Assembly (NCBI GenBank): GCA_029964075.1
Contig: CM057142.1
Span: 1,193,770-1,257,769 of the forward strand
Length of the DNA stretch: 64,000 bases
Reading direction: 5' to 3'
DNA from: Patiria pectinifera
Lineage: Eukaryota; Echinodermata; Asteroidea; Valvatida; Asterinidae
Below are positions 1 to 14,100 of this stretch, in pieces. The notes under the pieces were generated by a model. That model was given only the letters and a program-made list of their open reading frames with translations, did no database searches and was not told where the DNA came from. Within the stretch, counting starts at the first letter, position 1; every line of letters begins with the position of its first letter. Made by a program: the position numbers and the translations under genes.

Positions 1-464
1 TGTATCTCACACTAAAGCGGCTGTAGCCATGCCTGTCATGAAGTAAAGTCGGCTTGATGAGTGGACGTCCTAAAGATTCGGAAAGATTGAGGTGAGAACA
101 ATTCTAATTAAGTAACAAACTTGACCACAAAACTGACAAGCAATATGAAGAATATTTATATTGTTTTGTTTGAACATGATATAATTAGACATTTAAAAAA
201 AAAAAGAGTAGTTTCTAGATATGAATTTTGAGAATGAGGATATTTTTCTTGTTATAAAAGATCAAATAATTGTTTGCAGTCACAAACAGAACGAAGCTTT
301 TATTTTCAGTATATTCAGATTTGCACTGAGACATATTTTGATGCATTGCATCAGCTAGATATAACAAAGGGGCTTTTGTTTTTGACAAACATTTCAAAGT
401 TGTTTTGTGTACATTAAGATAATAAAATATCTATTAATATATCAGTTACATTTGGTTGTGTCAC
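1..464. other. Non-coding host DNA
   Basis: AT-rich; short chance frames only. I see no gene, RNA or repeat structure. Confidence 0.5.
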
Positions 465-1193
465 AAAAGGGCCTGTCACATTATATGCGCTCTCATAGGA
501 GACCTTACGGCGACCAATTTTTTTTTCATAAATTTAACAATCGCAGGGAGGACGCAATAAAATGACAACTTTTTGTCTCAAAGAAGCTCAAGCTACGTTC
601 ATACTGTGCTCTTCCCGTGCTTACGATGCGTTCAACTCGCTCTCTATGCGCCCCTGTCAAGCCCAATTACTCGATCTAGTCGCTGCCGCTGCGCTGTCAC
701 TGCGCCCACACTGCACTCTGCTCGCTGTTGATATGTCCTAGTAGCATGCGTCGCGCTCTCTATTCGACCAAAATACGCTCATGTGACGTCACTTGCACTG
801 TTTAAATACCACGACAAAACGGTCAATACAAAGTCCAGTTTAAAAAAATTATTCTACAAATTCATCGCAGTCGAGTTACTTTCTCATGAAGACTACGTTG
901 ACTGCCTTGCGCCTAAGCTGCCTCGATGCCATTTCAATGTTGCACGATTCACGCTCGCACAGTGCCCGAGTTGCGTCATTACGGCGCCCTGGCCAGAGCG
1001 CAGAGGTGTTGCGATTGTTTTGAGCATGTTCAAAGACCTTTGTGCTCATCGAAGACCATTAAGACCCTCTGGCACCCATCTGGCGACCTATGTAGTTGTC
1101 GCTGCGATCTAGTAGTTGTTGTTGCGCCCCAGCTATTTTTCAAGGACGCAGTGAGAGCGCAAATAAGATCGCAGACAAAGTGACAGGGCCTTT
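465..1193. mobile_element. Candidate non-autonomous DNA transposon, about 730 bp
   Basis: The left end AAAGGGCCTGTCAC and the right end GTGACAGGGCCTTT (1180-1193) are inverted; GCGCTCTCA/TGAGAGCGC repeats the relation further in. The interior is CpG-rich relative to the flanks and encodes nothing supportable. I could not find a clear target duplication. Confidence 0.55.
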
Positions 1194-4100
1194 AGTAAAA
1201 GCAGCCTTCACTGCTTTTTTAACATATCAGTTCCCTGTCTACCAACGTTTGTTATTTTGTTGCAAATTTCCTTTTTTCCGGAAGTATGTTTATTTAGAGG
1301 GTTGAAGTTCATCGTTTGTTTCATCTTTTGTGTAAAGTCATAAACAATAACTAGAATGTTCATGGAGATTTTATTCTTCCAAAATCATGGAAATTGGAAA
1401 ATATCATTTTAATACTGGTTTTGGCATGGAAGGAGTTAGCAGATAAGTACATTTTAAAATTGTCTCAAAGGGTTTTTAATTTAACGAAATTAACAGCCAC
1501 ATTCACATTTCCCGCAAGCTTTTGTGAAAGGAATGTCTCTTTCATCACCTTCACAGATATGGTAACATCCCTGAATTTTGACGATATTGATTCCTGGAAC
1601 AATATTCCTATTTTTGTGAATACATGTAGTTACAAATGATACATGTATTAACAGTAGCTCATGAGTGATACTGACTTGATTGATATGTGATGGTCCAGTT
1701 GGGGTGTTTTCTTCATCGGAAATACATACCAGTATGTACTGATCTTGTCTTCTATGAATTCAGTGAGTTTCCGGCCCTGCAACAAATGTGGCCATGCCAT
1801 TGTCATAACAACAGGTAACCACAGAAAATCCATACTGATTGGCTGTTGGTACCAATTACCGGTAGTTGATCACTGTGACGACAGGTGTTTAATAGGCCCA
1901 GCTTCCGTGAAACATTTGGTAGTGCCTTTTGTATGAGTGGTTTTGGAGTGTTTGCAGAACTACAATTATCTTGCTTTCATGTAATATTTCAAATCATTAC
2001 TTGGCTAATACGTTTAGTCTTTGAGACAACACTATAACCTTTCATTCTAGGATATCCTTTTCATGATGAAATTACAATGTACCGGTACCATGTACATACA
2101 TGTATGCATTGCCGCATTTCAAATATATTGAGTATCCACCATTGAAGCACGAAACTAAGCTTTTGCAAAATTTATTTTGGTCTTACATGTACAGTACCAA
2201 TTAAAAATTAACTAGTTTATGATTTGTCATTTTGCTTCAGAATACTATATAAAATAGTTTGAGACATATACAATGAGTATGCTTTCGTTTAAAAATAATG
2301 CTGTTTTAAATCCTAAAATTTTGTGAAACACAGTAACACATTAATAATGTATGTGATTTTTAATCAAGTACAAAAGAGAACAGAATAAATTTATATTTTC
2401 TTCACCGAATCATTCTGACCTCTGTATTGTGTTGATTTTATTTTGTTATTTATTTTGTTACTTTCTGTCATCATTGTAGTGTTAATGCTAATAATTTCAG
2501 GTTGATGTTGATATAGTGGGGATTTTTTTTACCTTCTCACAAAAAAAATGAAACCCAAATCTTGTTAAGATTTGAGTTTATACCTTTGTCAGTATTAATG
2601 TTAAGGGAAGACAAGCATCAACAATGGAGATGCTTCAAAGACGTTGATATCATCCCAGCTGTTGCATTTTCATAATCTAGTTAATTCACAGTTTACATTG
2701 ACTGATGTGGATGAGTACCTGTACCTTGTAGATGAAGTCCATCTGATGAAGCTTCCGCTCTCAATTGGAAGCTTGATGTCCCAGTCTAAGGACTTGAGTC
2801 TGATATACTCAAGTCTAATGAGTATTGCGTCCTTGGATTGTGGTTGAGTTTAATATGTTTAGTACGAGTTCTAATTCAAGAACAAATAAACCACTCAAGT
2901 CCCTGTACCAGTGTTAGTGTTGTTGACTATGAATACTTAGGGAAGCTGTGAAGTGATTATTCAATCTGAGATCTAAACTACCTAAGTATGGTATTGACAT
3001 CTTGTTTTAGTGAATTTTGGAAAAGATAAGATTTCGTTTGCAACTTCTTTGTAAATTTTAGTGAATGTTCTCGCATACTTTCCACATGTGGATTTGGGTA
3101 AGATGCTTGGTCAGTTGTATCTGGTTTTTTTTTTTTTTTAGTGCGTAGGTGGACCCAAAAATCAAAACAACAGTTAGTTGGAAATGGCTCACCACAAAAA
3201 CAAGGGATCAGTGGAAGTGTAACATTTCCGGTGAAAATGTCCCTGCATTGATTCTGACCGTAATTTGATCCCCGTGTTCCGGAGTCCGCCTAAATAAGAT
3301 CTGATGATTTTACATCCCCCTGGCGTGGTTAAACCACTGTCGATCAGGACATCCAGTGTAAGAGAACCCTTCCTGACATGATCAAATTCCTCTTATTTCG
3401 TACCAAATCGATGACATAGTCCGGATGTTTTGTTCTCAACATTCACAGGTCAGGCATGCAAATTGTCTGATTTTTCTGTCGGGTAGATTCCACTGAGCAT
3501 AAATCTCACAGTGATATCCATCTGTGTCCATGCATCGTTGAAGGCTGTCTTGGATATATCTGTTCTTTTGTTGATTTCTCAGTGCTCTGAATTTTCTCGG
3601 TTATCGCTAGAGCTTTGTTGAACAAAATCAATTTTTTTTTTTCATTTATTTGTTTGGATGTCACTATATTTCATGTTGACGTTACATTCAGTATCTACCG
3701 TACCAGTAAACACACAACCTCTTACATGCATGCAGGTTTTCATCGATTCAGCTTGTTTCCTTTAGAAAGTTTATTTTAGTTACTTCCAAGTTGGTTGCCT
3801 GTTCTTTGAGGTGGCCAGAATCTACCCCCTTTGATTGTTGAACATGACACAGCTTGACAGTGAGAAATGAGAATCAGGTCAGGAACACCTGACACTGTCC
3901 TGTTCAAATTGATTTGTTGTCAATGCCAAGCCTGGCCGTGGAATCCTGCCATAGCTACTGTAAAGCTTCGTGTTTCGTGTTGGGAGTTATTGTTTCCATT
4001 AAAACAAATAATCACAGCTTTGATGTATATTGAAAACTGAACGGTATAATTTGTTGGAAGTGTAGAAGGCCAGGATAAAGAAAAAGAAAACTTAATAAAA

Positions 4101-4758
4101 CTACTGCAAAAACTGCTGATTGACTGCATAGACCTGAAGTATACAAATAAAAACAATAGAGGGCTGACGTTTTGATCCTAACAGGATCTCTCTCAAAAGG
4201 CAAAGTGAAAAAAATGACCCATAAAGCACAGTGTGTGTCTCTGTATTTTGTTTTTTGGGGTTTTTTTGGGGGGGGGGGGTTCCCCCCACCTACCTACATT
4301 ATCGATATCAGACTGTTCCTTATATTTCATCTGTATTACATGTCATTCACCTATGGCCTGAAGGAAAACAGTCCTGAGATGACTTGAAATAAATTTCATC
4401 TGTAGTTTCGTACTCCATCCTGATCCTGATCAAACTACAAATTCATGGGCTCTTCTGTAATGGCTTGCGCTGTGTTTATTTGAAGTAATGTTGAGCTTTA
4501 TTCATAACCCACATTGCCAGGTTGGTCTAATAAGTGACTAGACTTGCCTTTAATTTTGCAGAGTGCAATCACTGTGCAGCATATGGAGTTGAAAATAAAA
4601 AACTGCTTGGATTCACAGAGGATTTACTTTGAAAACCTGAGCTCTGTGCTTGAAAGCCCTTCAGTTGTTATGCTCATGTATTAGTGTATCTGTTAATACT
4701 CAACAGATTGTACCCCAAGAAAGTTCTCGATTAGTCAATTGACTTGTATGTGAAGTGT
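1194..4758. other. Non-coding host DNA (intergenic or intronic)
   Basis: AT-rich sequence with scattered TACATGTA motifs, short homopolymers and a G/C run at about 4258-4290. No frame has recognisable protein features. Confidence 0.5.
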
Positions 4759-5179
4759 TTAACCCTAAAGGGGCGGGGTTGAGGGCATAATCCGTGCCCC
4801 CCCCCCCTTCGACTTTTTCCGTGATAGCCGTGAAAAAAAATTTCACGACCCGAGCTGTTAATACTTTTTAGCCTCGAGCCTTTGATACCAAAAACATAGA
4901 AATCGGACCACGGGTTGCCACGCAGCGAAATTGTTTCCGACGCTATGTGCCGTAAATACTGCATTTCTCCATATACGTAGTGTACACAGAGCAGAATTAC
5001 CATTCTTGCATACATGTATGAATAATCAATTAGCCATAATTCCAAAACCCTTTGACCTATAGTCATGAAATTTCTTGGGTATGTTCATGATAAGTTGCCC
5101 TATGCATGTACGAGTTTCATAATTTGTTGTCGCTCGATGGCCGAGATCTTGGGGGGGGGGCAGATCTTGGGGGGGTTAA
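4759..5179. mobile_element. Candidate TTAA-flanked (piggyBac-like) MITE, 421 bp
   Basis: TTAACCCTAAAGGGGC at the left and GGGGGGGTTAACCC at the right give TTAA target sites followed by CCC on both sides. The interior has no gene. TTAA plus CCC ends are typical of piggyBac-type elements, but the inverted repeats are short and G/C runs blur the alignment. Confidence 0.5.
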
Positions 5180-7331
5180 CCCTGAGATAACCCGGGTACC
5201 AGCATAGTGTGCAAACAGTAATAGAGTGCTGGGGCAGTCTGAGGCAGTTTAAAATGTCAATGACAGGGAGGTTGTGGGCGCTTTGAGGGCTAATTGGTTA
5301 ATGTGCTTTGCAATGAAAAGTCTGCTCATTTGCTTCCTCAAGTAGTAATTCCACTGGTACCACTGTCAGAACAAGAGTAGGAATAGCAAATTAAAGGCTC
5401 TTTTACAAAACTCTAATATCTGAATGAGAAGAGAAAAGGTTCTTCCTTTTGGATCTACATGTATTCTCTGGCTCTTGCTATGCACTTTTCCTTGGTACCA
5501 GCTAGAGACCCTTAACCCTTGCTTTCTGAAATGTCACACCGTATGCAGCTGTTGGGGGCCTGTAATGGATACACATCTATCTGTCTAGATCACCTATGCG
5601 CTACAGGCAATCCATGAATTCAGATTTCACTCATGAAAACCCCCACCGAGCATGCCTGCTGTCAAAGCATTTCTCTTGATGTAACCTTTCTACTTGAAAT
5701 CAGTCTAGGCAGAATGGCCTGGCAATGCCTACATTGCCATGCATCAGCATCTGTCAGAAAGACTTACATTTATCCAGACTCATGAAAAATAAGATTTTAT
5801 CTGACTAGGGGTGCATGAATATGATCTTAGAAATTCAGCAGCTGCAATTGTAATTGTTGTGGATATTAAGGAAATTCTTCTTTGCAGTTTGTCTGTTCGA
5901 AGCATTAATGTTGAAGAATTTGTGTGGAAAGAAGTCATGATGACCTGTCAGAAAGACTTAAAATTATCAAGACTCAAGGGTAAGATTTCATCTGACAGTA
6001 CATGCATAAATATGATCTAAGAATTTCAGCAGCTACACTGTTGAATAGTTTAATTGTGAGTTACTGAGCTATTTCAGGACAATCCTTTATAATTCTTCCG
6101 TTTTAAACATTAAAGCAGGCAGCGATGTGACACAAATCATCTTCTTTGGTGAATGATTTCATAAATGATTAGGCCTGTTCCAGTTGCAGGCAGCTGTTTG
6201 CCAAGAAAATAACTCAAAAACAGTTCTCGTCATGTAAGTAGTAAATATTGGAAACTTGCTCTGTAGATATTTGAAACGGATAATGTTATAGATAACATTT
6301 AAAATTGAAAAATGGCAATGCATCTTGAAAAACAGGTCAGGCTCAAGGGTAAAAGGTAATATTTTTTTAACCATAGTAAAAAGTAATATTTAGTACATCA
6401 ATTTAAAAGTATAACTGTTATTCAGATGCTTAACTATAAAATGAACTTTGTCAAGTCATCTATTATCAACTGTTTGTAGTTGTATCGATACACAAAGGAA
6501 GTATTGAATTCCTCATTGTCCATTCAAAGAGCCTTTTGCATATATGGAATGACACAAAAATCAAGATGTTAAACTCAATAACTTAAAAAGTTCACTTATT
6601 TAAGACAAAAAAAGCTGTGCAATTTGATTGACCCTAAAAAAGAACTTTTGATGACGTGCTTCTAGGTATCAATTGATAAAACATTATGTTAAATAAATGA
6701 CAATTTGCAACTTTAACACTTTGTACATGTATCATTCCATTGCACAGGGTTTGTTATAATTCAGTAAATTGATCAACTAAAACACTCCTATCAGGGGGTC
6801 AGGGTCAATGACATTGTGGTCATTGACAGGGTGAAGCATATCTGACTGCCCTGGGTGGTTTCAAGTCTTCAAGACTTCTGTCTCCTCCTCTCTTTCAGCA
6901 ATTAGTGTCTGTTTTGGCTCTCCTAAGGGCAGAGAACCCCAAGTCATTTTTAAAGGATTGAAAGCTAACAATATTGTCTTTTACCCTTTGCAGTTTAACC
7001 CTTGGAGATATTTTCAAAGTGCCTTTTGTAAGAATTTTGGTAGTTTGGTTGTATTTTCTGTTTTTTTAACACGGAAATATTTGAGAGCACAAATTGTGGT
7101 TGCTGACAGCTCAGAATCCTAAAGTGCACATAAAATGGAAGTGCCTAGTGTGACCAGCAAGATTTAAGACTTCTGGATATTTTGAAGCAAAATATCATTA
7201 ATCACAGTGGAAGAAGGCTTTCCAGTCACTTTATATTTCTTGTGCTCATGAACGCGCCAAGCCTGCAAAAAAAACCTTCATCACTACTTGTTAACACTTG
7301 TACATGTAGTTGGCAGGTACAAAATATGAAA
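5180..7331. other. Non-coding host DNA
   Basis: Contains an imperfect repeat: CTGTCAGAAAGACTTA with AAGATTT-ATCTGAC occurs at about 5752-5805 and 5947-5998, each followed by GCATGAATATGATCTTAG or GCATAAATATGATCTAAG, giving a roughly 195-bp-spaced duplication. Otherwise nothing. Confidence 0.5.
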
Positions 7332-7339
7332 GCTGCACC

Positions 7340-7737
7340 CATGGGCGTCGCCAGGATTTGGGGGGGGGGGGGGCAAAGCACATTTTTTCCCCACAAAATT
7401 CTTGTATCGTCAGACCCCCTAAAATGACGAGGATATGTTTTGACGCACTCCATTCAATTTGCGTTGGACAACGTGCGCGCATTGCAAGCGTTATCTGTGT
7501 CAATTATGGTGACTCCAGAATACTTTCTCTGGCATATTATCAATTTATCATTTCTTGAGGGTGGGCGGGGGACCTTTACCCACCCCACCCCCATGACACC
7601 CCTGCAGACGCCCATTTTGCTAAGTGTATTAAATTAATAGCAAATATGATTTCACACCTCTTTTTTCCCCCTTTTCCAGAGGGGGAAGTGTTCCCCCCCC
7701 CCCCCCCCCTCCTTGCCCAATCCTGGCGATGCCCATG
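7340..7737. mobile_element. hAT-type MITE, 398 bp, with 8-bp target duplication
   Basis: The ends are inverted copies: CATGGGCGTCGCCAGGATT with a following G run on the left, and its near-exact complement (AATCCTGGCGATGCCCATG) after a C run on the right. The flanks are GCTGCACC (7332-7339) and GCTCCACC (7738-7745), seven of eight identical, as expected for an 8-bp hAT-type duplication. The inside has no coding capacity; open frames are glycine or proline artefacts of the G/C runs. Confidence 0.85.
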
Positions 7738-7900
7738 GCTCCACCACTGAACTTGGTTTTAAAAATACTAAACAGACAAATAATTTAGATTAAATACTGA
7801 AGATAGGACCTCATGAATATGCATATTTTGCTTGTGACTGGTTCTCAGATGATTGCTGCATTGCATTTAATCTTGCTAAGCAGCATTTCTGATTAGCAGT

Positions 7901-8154
7901 CCCATGACATTGGGCTGTGGCTGGCAGTATAACACACAAGCCTATGGAAAGGTCTGAAGCCACTTCCTAATAGGCACTGTGTGATTGCACTGCCAGCCAT
8001 AGCCCCATGACATTGGGCTGTGGCTGGCAGTATAACACACAAGCCAATGGAAAGGTCTGAAGCCACTTCCTATTTAGGCACTGTGTGATTGCACTGCCAG
8101 CCATAGCCCCATGACATTGGGCTGTGGCTGGCAGTATAACACACAAGCCTATGA
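7901..8154. repeat. 104-bp tandem repeat, about 2.4 copies
   Basis: CCCATGACATTGGGCTGTGG starts at 7901, 8004 and 8108, and the copies differ at only a few bases. Each unit contains an inverted pair, GGCTGTGGCTGGCAGT and ACTGCCAGCCATAGCC, so each can fold into a hairpin. Near identity implies recent duplication. Confidence 0.95.
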
Positions 8155-11100
8155 GTCGGCACATGTAATTCAGACTCTGCCTGCTTTAAGAGTTGATCAG
8201 CCATTCATTGTGGCTGAAATCAATAGGGATCCATGATGATGTCAACAACCACTGTAATGTATTCCCTGCTGAGAGGGGCATTAATTGCCAAGAAGCAAAT
8301 GCACGTGAATGGAATTAAAGGGGTCTTAGGGGCACTAAGTCTTAGAGCAGACTTCATTAATCATGATTTAAGATGCGTATAAATGGCTAGCATTTGGACC
8401 AAGGAAGATCGGAGAAGGGAGTTCAATGCCCTGCAAATGAAACACATGACTCGAGGGAAATAAAATGGAAAATGAAATTGCATGACCAGAAGGAAGAGAG
8501 GACTAAATGCATTGAGGTTGTTGATGAGCTTTGAAGGAAAGGAAGTTTATTTATAGCCAAGGGAAAATTGGAAATCAAGTTCTGTGGCAACATTTGTATC
8601 TTATTGGATTTTGTTTTCACAGCAAGGCGGAAATGAAAAGAAAAAAGTCTGCATGGCAGGGTAACTGCTGCATGCATACATGGGCGTTGTATGTGAGATT
8701 TGGTATACCATATGTTTCATAACATCTGTTTGTGAGTGAATCTCTGGTACAAAACCATATAGTTTGTAAGGGCGTTGTGGTTTGTGGGCGAGTTTTTTCA
8801 TATCATTTGCTTTTTGTGACACCATAACATTTACTGAGCTCATTTCAGAGGTTACCATTGACGAAATTGGCATGTCTGTGCCTTCCTAGAGATAAGAAAC
8901 ATCATAGCTGTATTAAAGTCTTAAGAACTCAGACTTATTGTAGGTGATTGGCAACAAAGGCAGATCCTGAATTTTCGTACGTTCCCTGAAAAATTCAATA
9001 TTTTATATCTTGATTTATTTCATCAGGCATTTACGGTAGTCTTTTGATGCATTGCGTGAAACGCCTCATCGACCCCACTGTTGTAGTCAAGTTCACCACA
9101 AGTCCTTTCATAAGTAAATCACAACTTCACAAGTCTGGTTACAACTAGTAACTGTGGGTGAACAAGAACAAAAGAATACCTTTGTTATAATTCAGTTAAC
9201 TTGTAACTTAAATTGAGACTGAAGGACTTGTAATGGACTTTTGAGGCTATTTGGGGACTTTTGATTGACATCACTGAACCCCACCCTCTCTTCCCCCACC
9301 TTGAATATTACTCCTCCCCCCACCCCCTCCTGTCCTCCACCTGTAAACCTCTCAAGCTTCGGCCCATGATGCCTTTCGAAAATCCTGGATCTACCACTGG
9401 GCAGACGCCCAACATGTAGTCAAACCAAATGAATACACATTTTTGTTTAAATTAACAAAATGAATAAATAACGAAAGACTGCTGTTTTAACACATTTTTC
9501 CTGTTACAAGCATAAGATTTCATATTGAACAATCAACGTACATGTACGTCGCTTACATGTACAGTATATCCTCTTGATAAAGTTTCAATCATTGTTATTA
9601 TTTCTATTCACCGATGACGTCAGTAAAGGTAATTTAATATTTTTATTTTGATGTCAAGCATATTGTCCTTAATGTGAATTCTTCGCGCACAACTTAGAAT
9701 ATTTCTTGTTTATGTACGTCATCAGCACAGGAAATTACTAGGATGTTATTAGATCTTCTCGTATCTCTTTCGTCAACCTTTTTTAAAGGTACATTGAAGT
9801 TGTAAGTGAATTGTATCGTTCAATTCCTTCATTTCCTGTATTCCATTTTCAGATATTCAAAATATTTCAGAGGTGTTTGGTTTGCAATGATAACAGCTGG
9901 TATTTATTATCATGTACTGTCTAATTCATGAATGACAAATTATTGGAAAACCTTTTTTAAGGATTTCACATTGATTTTCTTGCATCACATCGATCAAAAA
10001 ATATATTTATCTTTTTCATTTCCGTTCAGAAAATATTTTTAGATCAAATCATTTTTAACCCTAACTCCCTAGCATGATTTACTAGGAACTATACCCATCC
10101 TGGCAAATTCCAACACCATATGTGAAACTGCACACACATATTTCTGACTTTCTGGAGGTGTGCCAACCCAATTTAAAAGACTGTCAGTTTAGGGGTAAAG
10201 TACCCATCCTGACAGATTCCAACAAAACATGCCGTTGGGGTTTGATGGGTAGAGTTCTGTCGGGGTAAATGAGTTTTACAAAGCAAGTTCATCTGGCATA
10301 CAATTTTCCCAAAATATCCTAAATTCTAGTGCAGTCTACAACCAGATTAGACCTTTTTAAATAAATAACCTAGCATATTAGCATGCAGATTTTATTTTTT
10401 TTTTTTACAATAAGCTTTTTGGGATTTTTGCTGGTGGTTTTATACTTACTACTTTTTCATAAATCATAGTTTTTTTACATGTAGATTTTTACGGGTCTAA
10501 ATATATGTATAATACCGGTATGCACATTGGGAAGGAGAATTTCACTTTTAAAGTCTTTTAATTGTGATAAAAAGAAATATTGAATTGAATTGAATAGTTT
10601 TTTTTAATTTACATAGCACCTTTACCTAACGTTATACAAAATGTTTCAATGTTTTAAGAATTTTGTATATGTATATATGCCAATCCGATTTTAATATCAC
10701 CATACGGTGGTTACGGTTCTGATAGCAATTAATAGGACGCTTCCATGCCTGAACACCCACCCATCACATGTGTGTTTTGTTCAGCTCTGAACACGTTGAC
10801 CACTATAGGGGAGTGCATTGTGTGAATACCACAGTGAGCTTTGTTGACGCGTACCAGAAATGGTGGAAAGCCAGGCCAGTAATCACAAATCTAGACAAAT
10901 TATTACCAATTTAGCCGCAACCTGAACAACTCTGCCATACTTGTACGAGTGATTACATTTGCCAGGAGCACCTACATCCATCACAGAAGATTTAGACCTC
11001 ATTAATTAAACCAGACTGATTTTCTGTGTTTCACTCCACCATCAATGCCTAATCCTATACCCTATCACTCTTCAGGATCTTTTCCCTCTCACTCTGAAGT

Positions 11101-14100
11101 CCTCATGTTTCCTCCAATATACATCACATGAGCAACGTCTCTCACAGATGCATACATCCGAACTGCCACTAACATCCTGTGCAAAGCTCAATATAGCCAG
11201 TGCCATTCCTCTTTGTCTATTTTTAGTCTTGTGAGTCAGATTCCTGATGAATGCATGGCAGCAATGGTGGACCGTCAAGGAAAGTCACGTATACAGAATC
11301 AAGTAGCCCAGTAATTTGTGTTTGCACAACTGGCTACATTACTGCATCATCCCAGAGTGTGATACACATGTCATTGTGATACACATGAATAACTGTTTTT
11401 CTGAATAATCACTCTTTTTTATCTTATTGGACTCATTGTATTGAAATTTTTCATTGAACTTAAAACAAGAGAACAATTATATTACTGCCATGTGTATAAT
11501 TCTTGTGTGTAAAGGTTGTAAGATTAAACTTACAAGCAGTCCTAGCATGTGATCAGTGCCCACTTATATAATATTACTATAGGACATTGCAGTTCTGACT
11601 GAAACACCATGACAGCCAGTCAGCCATTGGTCTGCCCTCTGTAGTCGCATTTTTTAATTACATGATTACATTTACATGTACAATGTATTCTTAACAGGCA
11701 AATACTGAACAGGCAATTTTTCTAACTTGATATCATTTTTAACAATTAAGTTCATTTAAATTGTTGTTCAAAATGTGATTTTTAAATTCTACCCAATTGA
11801 AAACTGATTTGAGTCGTTATCAAATGGGATGGGGAGGTTGGACATTGATTTCTGACTCATTTCCCACCTAGTCTTGATCCAGTCATAAGGGCCATTCACT
11901 AAGCTGCATAGCAAAGCTATAGTAAATTTCATGAATATTTTACCTTAATTAATAGCTGATACAAATTGAAAGCTTTACAGGAAAGAAAAAAAAGCTGTTT
12001 AGTATGAATTGTAGCTAGTGAAGTTAATCCAGTGAAAGGTGGCACCACTCATGCATAATCTCATAACACTTCAGTATTGTACTCCAGGGGATCAATACCG
12101 GAAACTGTTAATGGCTCAAGTAATGAAAGCCAACCAACCCAAGCTTTTGTTGTTGGTCATGCTTGCAAACAGGTACTATCCCCCACGACGGAAAACAGAG
12201 CTTGCAAAGGCTCATTCACAAAACAGCTTTACAGAAATAACCCAGGCCCATAATGTAGCAAATACAAGCGCTTTGAATCCAAGCAACTTCACACCAAAGA
12301 GAGTTGTTATTGTCTGAAGAAATTCCTCTCCTCCCTGAACCCTTGCTCTTTCCTGACAGACTTGTATAGTGTCAGCCGTAGGTTTGGTTTGACACTGTCG
12401 TACTATAATGCAGCATTCCCCCATTCATTCCTACAAGATCAATAGCCAACAGGATATGGTCAATGGTTTGTTTTGTTCTCATGAGACCTCAACTTCCGAT
12501 TTGGGGGGTCCTTTGTGGCAGGAAGGCGGGAGTTCCACTTGAGTACCTTGGGGATCTAGGGGTGAGAGATAATACCAAGAGGGGGCATCCTAATTACCCT
12601 CGGGCAAAGGATTACAACAGTGGAGTGGGGGAGATCTCAGCGGATTTCAGAAAAAGACTATGATCCAGAAATGGTTACAGGAGAATGTGCTTCAAGGATA
12701 GTAGGTTCAGCTTGTAGATCCCATAGGAAATTGCGTGCATGTGTAATGACTCTGTGGGTATACTTGAAAAAGCAATTCTAGTTTGAGCATTTCTGAATGA
12801 GCAGAGGCATACCTCCATGGAGTTTTGACCCAGATCAAAAACACTGACACTCAGTCCAAAGAATGAAAAAATATCTTATGCTGAAAACAAGCCCATCTGA
12901 AGCAAGAAATAAAACCAGGCAACTTGTTTTTCCTGCCATGGCCATCTGGTCTAGTATTATCTAGTTTGATGAATCTTGTTGTAACCGATATTGCCAGGAA
13001 ATAAGGCCGAGTAAAAACAAAAGGATTTTTTCATCTGGGCTTTTTGAAGAAATGAAGGAGGCAGGCTTTTTGGGTGTTTGTTTTTTTTCTCGATTTTTTC
13101 CCCAAGATGGCGGACAGATTCTTCCATTTTTTTTTTACTCTAAATATTGCTGATACAAAATTGTGTCCAAAGGAGGTGTAATCCTTTCTACATAGGTACA
13201 ATTTTGTTGGAAACAAATAACAAGACACTATATTGACATTGACAGTACATTCGCAAATTAGATATTGCAAATGTATGAATTAATAAAACTAAAACAAAAA
13301 ATGTAAAAGAGGCGGGCAGGGTAAAGGAAGAGGGTGGGGATGAGAAACTGGTTCATTGTTTTAAAATTGTGTTTGAGGAATCAAAAAAAAAATTAAAGTG
13401 GCCAAGACATCGTCTGATTTCTCTACAGCACTTGGAATTAAAATAAGCCACACCTTAAACAAAATTATGTTTTATTTAATCTTCTTCACTTTTGTTTTTA
13501 AGATTTTGAGCCCAAACCCCATTATATAAATGTATGATTTTTTGCTGTTTAGACAAAACTCTTAAAATACTTTAAACCATATAAATGTGGGTTCAATTCA
13601 AACTTGTGAGAATTTACAATGGACACATGATACAACAGTGTGATATAACAGAACCTGTACTCTGAAGAAAGTTGGTCATTCATCTTCTTCAGATCTCATC
13701 CTGTGAAGCGATTGTTTGTGCCTACAGCAAGAGTGTGAATTCTCTGAGTAATTAAAACCATTAAGTTTGTTGGAGTGCCTACTGAAATCCTACTTTCCTT
13801 CAAGCCACAGGCTCTGCATGTGATCTGACCACACCAGTCTGCTGATGGACATTTAACAAGTCTCCATAAAAGAGACGAGCTTGACACAGCCAGTTGCTGT
13901 TATGATTCAGAGAAATGGGCAGGGAAATAATCACTGGTCAGATTAGGAGAGGATTATGGTATTATTGGAAGTTGAAATCCACCATCACGCTAGGTGCTGG
14001 TAGGATTAGGTGGTAAAGTGGCCAGCAGGTTGTTTTCAGCCAAGGTCAAGGGTGAAAGTACTAGGATCAATCCATTACAACTAAGCTTGCCTAGCCTAGA

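Noticed and set aside
783-1112. 109-codon frame
   Set aside because: It lies inside a candidate non-autonomous transposon and has no recognisable feature.
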